Positions 55,430 to 64,000 of a DNA stretch of 64,000 nt are shown here, piece after piece. How positions within the stretch are numbered: position 1 is the stretch's first letter; each line of letters opens with the position of its first letter. A model generated the notes under the pieces. The model worked only from the letters and a program-made list of their open reading frames with translations, did no database searches and was not told the origin of the DNA. A program made the position numbers and the translations under genes. Location of the stretch: assembly GCA_037952775.1 (NCBI GenBank), contig JBANAY010000003.1, positions 20,770,001-20,834,000 of the forward strand, given 5' to 3'. The stretch is from Clonostachys chloroleuca (Eukaryota; Ascomycota; Sordariomycetes; Hypocreales; Bionectriaceae).

Positions 55430-57106
55430 TTACTTGTGCTCGTTGTAAACAACAGGGGCGTAGAAGCTGAACTTGCCTTCTGGATCGTACTTCTTCTTCA
55501 GAGCCTTGAGACGACACTGTCTCCAATTTTCGTTTCCGTAAATCTCCTGTTGTGTCTCATCACCAAAAGAGTAGTTGATATAAGTGCGCAGGAGATCTCT
55601 GCCGGTAGCCTGGTGAAGGATATTGCGAAGCTTGTTTCCAAATTCGGTAGCCTGCTCATCCAATGCTGAGCCATTGGGCGTGTAGGAGAGGAGGGGGCAG
55701 CGAGAATGCTCTCGGAGCGGAAGGCAAAAGCGCTGGAGGCAGAGCTGATGTCCTGGACGCCCTGGACAGCGTAGCTCTCGAACATGAAGAGAGATCCGTT
55801 GAAGGCAGAGGAGCCGCTGGTCACCTCAGCGAATGCCTCGTAGACCTTCTTCTGGGCAGCAACGTTGTAAGAATCGAGGTAGATGGGGAAGCGGGGGTTG
55901 TTGGTGCCAAGGTCAAGGCAGGGCTGCGAATCCATGGCGATGTTGGTCCATTTCGCCAGGTCGCGGTATGTTCCAGTCTGGGGAGTGGCGACGATGGGAC
56001 CGATGTCGTAGAATGCTTGCGAGTAGGCAGAGTCGACGGCATTGACACCTTCCTGGATCAGGTAGAAAATGATAACAGGCTGTATAAGGCACGAAGCTGG
56101 TCAGCATACGAAGGACGGGAACCAGATAAGCGTCTACTTACGTTGACAGGGTCAAGATCTGAGCTGCGAAGCCAGTACGACCAGTTGTGAACGTCGGTAG
56201 CCTGCTTTCCATTCTTGGGCAGGAACTTATTAGCAGCCTCGTAAACAGCCTCGACCTTGTCGCCGCTGAAAATGAAGGTGACAATGGACCAGTTGGTGTG
56301 TTGGATGTCGTAGATCTTGGAGGTGAGCGAAGTGACAATACCGAAGTTGTGGCCGGCACCCTTCATCCCCCACCAGAGATCTGAGTTTTCGTCAATGATC
56401 TTGATGCTACCATCGGCGAGCACGACGTTCATTGAAAGGAATTGGTCAGCGAGGAGGCCGTGGTGGCCCTGAAGCCAGCCGTGGCCGCCACCCAGAGCAG
56501 GGCCAAGGTAACTGACACATTCGCAGGTGCCAGTGACGGTTTGCTTGCCAACGGCCCAGAGAGTGTCAGTAACCACTTTGGAGTTGATTCCTCCTCCGAC
56601 TGTGACCGACTTGCCATCGGTGGCAATCTGTATGCTGTTGAGCTGCTTCAGAAAGATCTCGATGCCATAGCTCATGCTTCCCAGAGTGGTGGTGGCTCCA
56701 TGGTGACCATTGTACGCGAGGAAGGGGATGTTTTGCTTGTTGGCGAACTTGATCTAACCAATTGAGCATGCACGTTAATACTGGAGGGTGGTAAAGGGGC
56801 AGTGACTGTTAGAGTCCGGGATCCTACCGTCTCGGAAACATCCTGCTCAGTACCAGGCACAACAACCACATTCACAGTGGGAGCGTGCAAGTTGGACCAG
56901 CGGACGGAAGCCTCGACAAACTCGGTCGAGCCGGGGAAGTAGATCTTAGCTGTGGGAGAGAGCTTGTGCTGCAGCTGCTGCATCTCTTCCATCGATCGAG
57001 GGCAGATCTGACTGGCGACATCGCGGATGACAGGGATGGACAGTGCTGCAGTACTCCAAGCCCAGACCGACACAGCGGCAATGACCTCCTTGGTAGATAC
57101 TCGCAT
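55430..57106 (-). CDS. secreted BBE-like FAD-linked oxidoreductase, frameshift near 3' end
   Basis: Berberine-bridge-type oxidase. Exons 57106-56828, 56753-56142 and 56079-55430; about 513 residues once the frame is repaired. The ATG at 57106 starts a signal peptide of about 23 residues. The FAD (PCMH) domain shows NGHHGATTTLG and SIQIATDGKSVTVGGG, then TGTCECVSYLGPALGGGHG, where the histidine and cysteine positions suggest bicovalent FAD. The C-terminal BBE segment YINYSFGDE...YGNENWRQCRLKALKKKYDP is complete. The frame breaks at the G5 run 55693-55697 (plus strand): one more base links SILAAPLL to SYTPNGSALDEQ. Substrate (sugar or secondary metabolite) unknown. Confidence 0.9.
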
Positions 57107-60041
57107 CCTGACTCTAGTAGATAACGAGGAGAGCTAAACAAAATCTGCCCGGTCAGAATGCCAACAGTTGCATTCCAGTGATGCAATGGGTAAATGAGAG
57201 GAGTAAACACAGGAAGGCAGCAACAAGAGGACTAGCTACAGCTCCCAATAGTATCGTTATAGCTAGTGTAATGGCCAGCCTTCTCGTGGGTCAGTGGCAT
57301 ACGGGTACATGATGTGTGTCCAGGCCCAGGAGGGAGGAGGCCCAGACATCTCTTAGTCCCGTCGTCTCCGAGGATGAGGCATTAGAACCGGGCTGATTAT
57401 GGGACGCCGTACATGGAAATTCACCACTAGCTTACTTGGCTTAATCTCATGCGCAGGCTTTCGCATAATCAATCCCGTAGAGCAGGAGAAGCAAGCTTGT
57501 GAGCACTGTCGTGCCCTCGATACTTTTGCTCAGCTGAAGTGGAGGAGGCTAAAATAGCACTGCGGCGAGGGAGGTTGGCTAACAAGGAGGGTCTCACGAG
57601 TCTCCGCCTGGTCAAGACGCGTACACGGATGGACTTGCTCGTCCATGTGTCTAACTCATCGAGCCTATCAGCCTCTAGTTGCTCTAGGCATGGGGCGAGG
57701 ACCAGCGGATCCCCCGGGTTTGGAAACTGTATAAAGTGAAGGAGGGATTTCCTAATTTGATTGATCATCAGAACGATTCAGTTCAATGCGTCCGAGCAGC
57801 TCCATGAAGTTAGATGCATGCATGGGATCCGTCCATCCAAGAGCCCACCAATTCGTCGATTCGTGTGCGTCTCCAGGATTTCCTCCCCGTGCCCTTGCTT
57901 CCCACTAGGTGACTAACATGTGCCCCTGCTTGAGACACTTTCCATGGGAATATAGCTGCCAATATCATTGGCAAGCGTACAGATTCAGGGATGAGTGAGT
58001 GCTGTCATCCACAGTTAGGAGTAGCCCCCGAAGATCGTGTTACGTAGTAGTGGCAAGTGGGTTGAAAGAGGATGAGAGAGGTGTAAATGGGCGACATTAA
58101 AAACGAGACGCCTGAGCATTATACTACACACCTACTTTGAGTCTGTGATTAGTATTACTAGATTATTAAGTGCTAATAGTAGATAAATAAATAATAATAT
58201 ACAGAATATTACTAATACATCCCCTTTTATACTTACTTTATACTATTACAGCATTCTAATTATTACAGTAGGTAGTCGCCATACAATCTACCTGTCTCAT
58301 TTCTTATATCACCTACTTGGCCTCTCTCATCCTTTTTTCAACCCACTTTGAGTGGGAAAGTGCCGGCAGGGTTAACTAGTTAGGCTTATGACTACTGACG
58401 CACCTCGGGTTCTCGGGAGTTCAGGGCCGGGCGGCTGTTTGTGAACTCAGTTCCTGACCGGTCGGTCGTCTCCTTCATCGTCCCTCCAGGGTGGCGGCGG
58501 GAGATCACCACCAGACCAACGAGGATCCCCATTTTCATCAATGCCCATAGGTTGTTTTATGGAATATGAGTTTGAAGTTATTGTATGGAATATGTTTGTG
58601 CAATTTTTATTATACCATAGTCCGGCCATCTAAGTATGAGTACCGGCACCCCCGACCTGACGAGTATTCAAGCACGCGAGGAGCAAACAATGTGAGTGCC
58701 TCCTGCCTCCCCGGTTTAAAAAGAAATGGCAGAGAAGGCAGGCCCTTGCATATTACCCTTTGAAACCCTTGGAGAAGGTGGAGTTACGAGGAGATGCCAG
58801 CCGCATCTGGCCGGTTCCTAGCGGCCTGAATCTGATCTATGTGGACCACCGCGGTCCACCTCCCACCAGAAATTTTCTACGGCTTGTGAAAGACCTTTTG
58901 AAATTTTCTATGCTTTCCATTCACTCTTTCGGGCAAGTTCAAACCCGTGTCCGTTTGCATGTGCTCGAGCGAGATGTGGCTAGTGGGCAGAAGGGCATCT
59001 CACTCCCACCATGGAAGCCGAAAGATGAACAAATTTCAATTCTAGCCCAAGGTATCGAGGTAGGACAAGAAACTGGGGAGTCATGATCTGGCCTTCTCAA
59101 ATCTGGGGATTTCGATAATATAAGACTCGGCAAAGTTTCCATCGACAAGGGAAACATAATGACGCCGACGTCAACCTCAACCTCGGCCAGTATCATGGCG
59201 GATGGACCGGGGAGTCAATCTTTCCTGGTTTTTCCCAGGACGTGCTGGGAGGGAACCAAGATGAGGATGTCAAGCAAGCTATCCTCCAGGATATCGGCGG
59301 CGGATATGCTATGCCAAATAAGAAAAGAAACACAATGCTTGATGGAGCGAGGCTTCGGGCACACGTGGATCAGATATTAAACTTTGGAAGATCGGCTTAG
59401 ATCATGTAGGACCCTTTGTCTTCAAAACTTCACCTTTTCATGTTAATTATGTTCCGATGACGCAGTCCGCAGGCGAGAGCAGCCCTTACAGCCCACTGAA
59501 AATCCATTCTCTACATGTGTCAGTCTGGTTGCAAAGGCTGCTTTGAAGATCTGATCTCATTCTCGGCTCATCATTCTGTTGCGTGGGCGCACCCTCGTTA
59601 GATTTTGATCTATCGCCGTTAAAACTCGTCATAATCACATATTGTCAGTGCATGTGAGAGGACCTCGATGCTTTTCTGATAATAGAACAAAGCTCGTGAG
59701 GTTCTCTGCGCCATCAACTTTGACATTGCCCTCTAAACCTGAGAAGATCTCACCAGTTGTCTAGAGACGGCTATGCGACAACAACTTGTAGCACGAGTTT
59801 CAATCCCAACCACCATCGACTCGCATGGAGACACCTTATTGACCAAAGCACCCGAAGATCTAGCCACACATATAGATGCAGACAATTGAAAGTTACTGAT
59901 TAGATCATTATGCTCATGTTTCTGTATTTTTTTGGTCTTTCTGATCTCTCTAGAAGCTATGTATGTCTACACATATAAATACGCCAAGGAGCCGACTAAC
60001 TGTTCTATATTTTAGGGTAATTTCTGCAAGGCTTGGGACAA
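57107..60041. other. long gene-poor stretch with an AT-rich island
   Basis: About 2.9 kb. A minus frame at 57469-57768 and plus frames at 58760-59086 and 59085-59400 look protein-like but carry no motif I recognise and may be relics. 58130-58270 is very AT-rich (long runs of TA, AATAAT and TTATTA), unlike the flanks, as seen in decayed repeats. Confidence 0.4.
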
Positions 60042-61205
60042 TCAGATGACGTTCTTGAGAGCTTGGCCGGCCAAGAATCTTCTCAGGTTGTAGGTAATCA
60101 GAGCCTCGGCATCCTGGGGCCTGCCGCCAGCAGCATGAGGCGAGACGACAACGTTGGGGGCCTTCCACAGGCGGCTGCTCTCGGGCAGAGGCTCGGTCTG
60201 GAACACATCGAGGGCAGCGCCACCAATCTGGTTCTTCTCCAGAGCATCCACGAGAGCATCCTCGTCGATGGAGGTGCCACGGCCGACGTTGACGACCCAG
60301 GCGTGGTTGGGGAGCAGCTTGAGACGCTCGGCGTTGAGGGCGTTCTTGGTGGAGTCGGAGCCGGGCAGGATCATGACGAGAGCGTCAGTCTCGGGTAGCA
60401 GCTTGGCGAGGTGGTCCTCGGAGTAGACCTCGACGCCGCCACGGACACCGGTGGAGCGGGCAACGCCTTTGACCTGGGCACCGAGGGTGGTAAGGCTGGG
60501 GACGAGGCACTTGGCAATGTTGCCGAAGCCCCAGACAAGAACACGGGCATCGCGCAGGGTGGTGAAGCGGTCCTTGGGGCGGTCGGGCTGGGGGCCGCCG
60601 AGGTGGGCGGGCCACTTGTTCTGGAGCTGGTAGTCACGCATCTCGTAGAAGCGGCGAGCGCCGTTGAGGAGCAGGCCGAGGGCGTGCTCGGCGACGGTGC
60701 GGTCGTGGAGACCGGAGCCAGTGGTCACTGTGATCTTGGAGGTGTCGAAGCCGGCGTTGAGGACGTCATTGGGACCGGCGGCGAGGGACTGGATCCAGCG
60801 CAGGTTCTTGAGGTTGGCCTGGAGGTAGCGCAGGTTGTCGGGGGTGTTGGTCCATGTGACGAGTATGGTGGCATCGTGGTGCTCAGCAGGAATCTCGGAG
60901 GCCTTGACGTCGTAGGGGACGAGCTGGACGGAGTAACCCTCGAGGGAGGCTACGTCGAGGACGAGCGAGGTGGGATAGAGAAGCTTCGTCATGTTGGCGG
61001 TTGTGAGAAAAGATCGTTGTGTGGGTTTGGTGAGGATGGTGTGGAGGGGTAATTGGGGAGCGCTGGTTCCAATGCCGTTGGTTGTATTACGAAGACGATG
61101 GAAGGCACGAAGAGAAGGGTATGAAGGAGAAGCAGAGAAAGAAAGAGCAGGTCTACATGACGCAAAGCAGCGACGAGATGGGTTTATGAGGCGGGATGTC
61201 GACAT
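60042..61205 (-). CDS. D-isomer-specific 2-hydroxyacid dehydrogenase
   Basis: NAD(P)H-dependent reductase of 2-keto acids (glyoxylate, hydroxypyruvate or others), intronless, 387 residues from the ATG at 61205. The cofactor-binding turn is VWGFGNIAK. The catalytic arginine is in VVNVGRGTSID, the glutamate in QTEPLPESS, and the histidine in SPHAAGG. The first 71 residues are Ser/Arg/Pro-rich and resemble a mitochondrial presequence; a second in-frame ATG at 60992 (MTKLLYPTS) would give a cytosolic form of about 316 residues, the usual family core. Both starts may be used. The next gene to the left is the BBE-like oxidase, 2.9 kb away. Confidence 0.92.
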   Translation of the reverse strand: MSTSRLINPSRRCFASCRPALSFSASPSYPSLRAFHRLRNTTNGIGTSAPQLPLHTILTKPTQRSFLTTANMTKLLYPTSLVLDVASLEGYSVQLVPYDVKASEIPAEHHDATILVTWTNTPDNLRYLQANLKNLRWIQSLAAGPNDVLNAGFDTSKITVTTGSGLHDRTVAEHALGLLLNGARRFYEMRDYQLQNKWPAHLGGPQPDRPKDRFTTLRDARVLVWGFGNIAKCLVPSLTTLGAQVKGVARSTGVRGGVEVYSEDHLAKLLPETDALVMILPGSDSTKNALNAERLKLLPNHAWVVNVGRGTSIDEDALVDALEKNQIGGAALDVFQTEPLPESSRLWKAPNVVVSPHAAGGRPQDAEALITYNLRRFLAGQALKNVI

Positions 61206-62900
61206 TTGTGGGGGAGGGGGAGGGGCATCCGTCTCGGGGTTAAACGTTGCGATGCCGAGTTCGGGGCTGGAGGAGTGGACAATTTGACGTTAGCTCGCGA
61301 GGAGGTGGGCAGTTGGCATCGCCGAAAAACAAAACAAAGCACGACAGATGGCGGGTTGAGAGTGGAGGAGTGGAGGCGAGGAGCGCACCAGGAGGGCTGA
61401 GGAGAGGCCAAAAAGGAAGCCAACGGGGGGAGGTCCGAGTAGAGGAGCTCCTCTGGGCTGGAGGGTTGGCAGCCAGTGGGCTGCTTTAGGGGACGGCCGC
61501 CCAGTAAGGTGCCCGGGCGGAGCGCTGTGGTGGTCGTCGGCGTTGGAAAAGGAAATCCTCGGCGACGGAAGCCCTACTGAGCCATTCCTGGGCCGCGAGC
61601 CTGTGTCTACTTGACATTGTCTGTAGCGGTCTTCCTGCTCAACTCTACCCGCATAGGTAGGTAGGAGACAACCAGTTGCAGGCGTTCGATTGAGTTGGAT
61701 CGAAGCCAGGTAAATGTAATATACCGTCCCGGCCAGCCTCGTCTGGGCGCGTGCTGCGAGGTGCAGCCGTCAGACGCCGATAACAGCCTGCTCCTCCTCC
61801 GCAGCGGGGTTGGAAGGACATGGCACAGTTATCCGGCACATTGGAGCGGTGCGGAATTGGTGGGAATTTCTCCGGGCCACGACCGGCTTAAAATGGCAAA
61901 CTTCGGAGAATGGGTGGACAGACATACTTGGGTAGGGTTCCTGATCTGCAAATCCGCCGGTGTCAACGAGTGCGATCTCGGGATGTCACTGTATCCTGGT
62001 CCGATCACGCAACGCGCCCGCCGAGTCGAAACATCCAGGCGCGGTGCATCGCGAATGAATGACTGGCTGCACCTGGACTAGGTCACATGATGTTTCATCC
62101 AACACAAGATATCAATGTCTGCCCACCAACTTTTTAGCTCTGTTCTCGAAACTTTCTACCTCCATGACTCTGCAAATGCCGTTCACACGCCAAGCCATGG
62201 AACCCAGCCTAGTATTCCTCCTCTCTGAAGAGATCGTCGCGTTCCTCGCATCCAAGTCAGTCCCATGACAGCGCAATACGAGAATATGGCCAGGTCAGCA
62301 TTCCACGAGTACACGATAGATTTCGATCCGATTGGGCCCTCCCGTAGCTTCACCATGGTCCTTTTTGCTCCTTTCACGCCACCAAGCGACTCAGCTCCTG
62401 CAGGCATTTCACCCCGCGCGGGGGAGGGGGCCAGAGAGGGGCCGCTATGGTCTCGGCAGCCTCACCACAACGTCCAACACGAGGGATCTGCAACACGGGC
62501 TCAACGTTTACTGGGCAGCCCTATCGCAAAGTCCTCAGATCCGGTGCTTCGTATCTGGCCGTGCTTATAGCCTATTCCCCTTCTTGCCATTCTGTGACGA
62601 AATTGATTATTTTGCATCTGCCAGCTTGTAGACCGGTCAGCTGATCTGATGACGAGAGGAATGCATGCTGAGAGGCGCTTGCAGCTTACTGCGTGATGTC
62701 CTTCATGCGGCATCGTGAATGCCGTAGGGAGGAGAGAGTGAAAAGTATATAAGTGATGGTATCTGGCGTGATTTGCTCCAAAGCAAACCAATATCCAGGC
62801 TCGTACACCAGTCAAACTATCAATCACCAGCTCTTGGAACAGTAATATCTTACCCATCACCCAAACACAACCACCAGAATTATTATTCCCATAAACCCTC
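61206..62900. other. intergenic, nothing recognised
   Basis: About 1.7 kb. Left part is the GC-rich promoter region of the dehydrogenase (GGGGGAGG stretch at 61210). A TATA-like AGTATATAAG stands at 62743-62752, about 150 bases before the ATG of the secreted protein. Confidence 0.5.
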
Positions 62901-63540
62901 ATGATGAAGTTCTCCCTCTTCTTCATTAACCTCTCGCTTACCAGCGTCCTCGCTCGTCCCTCCCTCGAAACCCGTAGCGCACCAGTCCAGGTCGCCCACT
63001 TGACCTTCCACGCTGGCCCGGCATCCTATGATCTTGCCGTGCCTGCCGATGGCACCGAGGTCTTCACCAGTATGACCGCTCTTCTTCAGTCATCCCGTTG
63101 CATTTTCATTCTTCGTTGCGTTGACATCGCTGACTCGATTCACAACAGACAGTGACCTCTCCGTGAGCATCATCGATGCCCCCGACTACAACGCCGGCAC
63201 TCAGTGTTTCTTCAAGACCGATGGCGAGAAGACCATCGTGCACAGCATTGACACATCGGACGGGAGCCAGCATCTTATCATCGGCCCTCCCCAGCCCGTC
63301 CGAAGTGTAATCTGCCAGGGCATGTGCGTGCCAACATACGGTTAGTTTCCCTCCTCATGTCCGCAGGGTGCAGAGCCTGAAGGATCTGTGGAAACAAAGA
63401 GAAACTCTTGATATTAGAGCTTGAGCTGACATGTCTGTGAAATAGGGGAATGTTATGGATCAGATGGACAATATATTGGGCCGTGCTGCAACGGCTTCTG
63501 TGCTGCTACGCGCTGCCGGCCATGGAACATTGGAAACTAG
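62901..63540 (+). CDS. small secreted cysteine-rich protein with knottin-like C-terminus
   Basis: Exons 62901-63069, 63149-63340 and 63446-63540 join in phase to 151 residues. The double ATG at 62901 starts an 18-20-residue signal peptide ending SVLA-RP, followed by a short possible propeptide up to Arg-Ser. The middle is a beta-rich domain (VAHLTFHAGPASYDLAVPA, TQCFFKTDGEK, IGPPQPVRSVICQG). The last 40 residues, partly on exon 3, carry C-x3-C, then C-x9-CC-x3-C-x4-C, the spacing of a small disulphide knot. Such proteins occur in many moulds as secreted effectors or antimicrobial-like proteins; activity here is unknown. A TATA-like box at 62743 fits strong inducible expression. Confidence 0.85.
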
Positions 63541-64000
63541 GCGGTCTTAATCCTTTCATCGGTATCACTAACTGACAAGTATCGCTCTGGTAACGATCAC
63601 TGCAACTTTTCCCAAACAGTACTCATATTAAATTCACAAGTTCAATCTAAGCTATTATCCTTAGCCTGTTATCCGTTATTCCACTCCGCGAAGGTGCTTG
63701 ATCGTGAAGGTGCTTGTTCATAATCTCATAATACATTCAGGTTTTTGTAGCATGTAGCCTTCAAGGCAACTCCAGTCATGATTCACGACAAAACAGATAC
63801 AAATGCCCCCCTAACTCACACGTATGCTTCCGTAGCCAATAAATTTAGATGCTGAATGAAAAAGTCATAGCAGGTCATAGAATTGAGATGGGTTGCGAGT
63901 CTACCCACCGCATGCGTTTAATTTTCTAATTCTCAAACATTCCCGTATTGTTGTTTTTGGAACTGAAGTGGCTTCATATATTAGTGCTTGCCACCATCCC
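63541..64000. other. 3' flank, nothing recognised
   Basis: AT-rich sequence after the secreted protein gene up to the window edge. Confidence 0.5.

Noticed and set aside
57469..57768. Minus-strand 99-codon frame as a small gene
   Set aside because: Protein-like composition but no recognised domain or start context; kept only as a note in the intergenic entry.
1..64000. CRISPR arrays, insertion sequences, bacterial operons or riboswitches
   Set aside because: The window is eukaryotic; no regular spaced repeats or transposase frames were seen.

Overview
The window is nuclear DNA of a filamentous ascomycete. Genes are densely packed on both strands, most introns are 45-100 bases with GT..AG ends and CTAAC-type branch points, and the content is typically fungal: several Zn2Cys6 regulators, sugar-porter and allantoate-type MFS carriers, an AA9 polysaccharide monooxygenase, a PTH11/rhodopsin-like membrane protein, a BBE-type oxidoreductase and a small secreted cysteine-rich protein. 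The 5S rRNA type and the gene families fit Eurotiales (Penicillium/Aspergillus-like); that placement is inference. All functions are read from the sequence without database searches.

Layout. 1-7757: a Zn2Cys6 regulator (cut by the left edge), an MFS sugar transporter, a transaldolase paralogue and an AnmK-family kinase that resembles fungal levoglucosan kinase; together they look like an anhydro-sugar uptake and phosphorylation locus. 8745-9856: a zinc-free MDR oxidoreductase broken by a 1-base shift. 10747-15014: a divergent mitochondrial pair, methylmalonate/malonate-semialdehyde dehydrogenase and 4-aminobutyrate (probably also beta-alanine) aminotransferase. 16238-18031: a five-exon Zn2Cys6 regulator. 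21457-22077: a four-helix membrane protein behind four near-palindromic repeats. 25973-27694: a disordered conserved protein with an unusually long intron. 28425-31357: a DUF2439 (ZGRF1/Mte1/Dbl2-type) protein. 33988-36632: a conserved half-zinc-cluster protein and a broken reading frame behind it. 38375-40210: the tRNA adenosine deaminase catalytic subunit Tad2.

41471-46402 looks like a decayed catabolic cluster: an MFS carrier and an amidohydrolase, head to head, both lack their 5' ends at the same point, and the Zn2Cys6 regulator beside them has a frameshift and a TGA. Two 5S rRNA copies follow (47445-47757). Then come an N-terminal protein methyltransferase, the AA9 enzyme, the rhodopsin-like protein, the BBE-like oxidase, a D-2-hydroxyacid dehydrogenase and a secreted knottin-like protein.

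A cross-cutting observation: at least seven otherwise well conserved genes are interrupted by single-base shifts, most of them at G/C homopolymers and most repaired by adding one base to the run. Because one of these genes (tad2) should be essential, sequence or assembly error is the simplest explanation, and frame breaks here should not be read as pseudogenes without checking.
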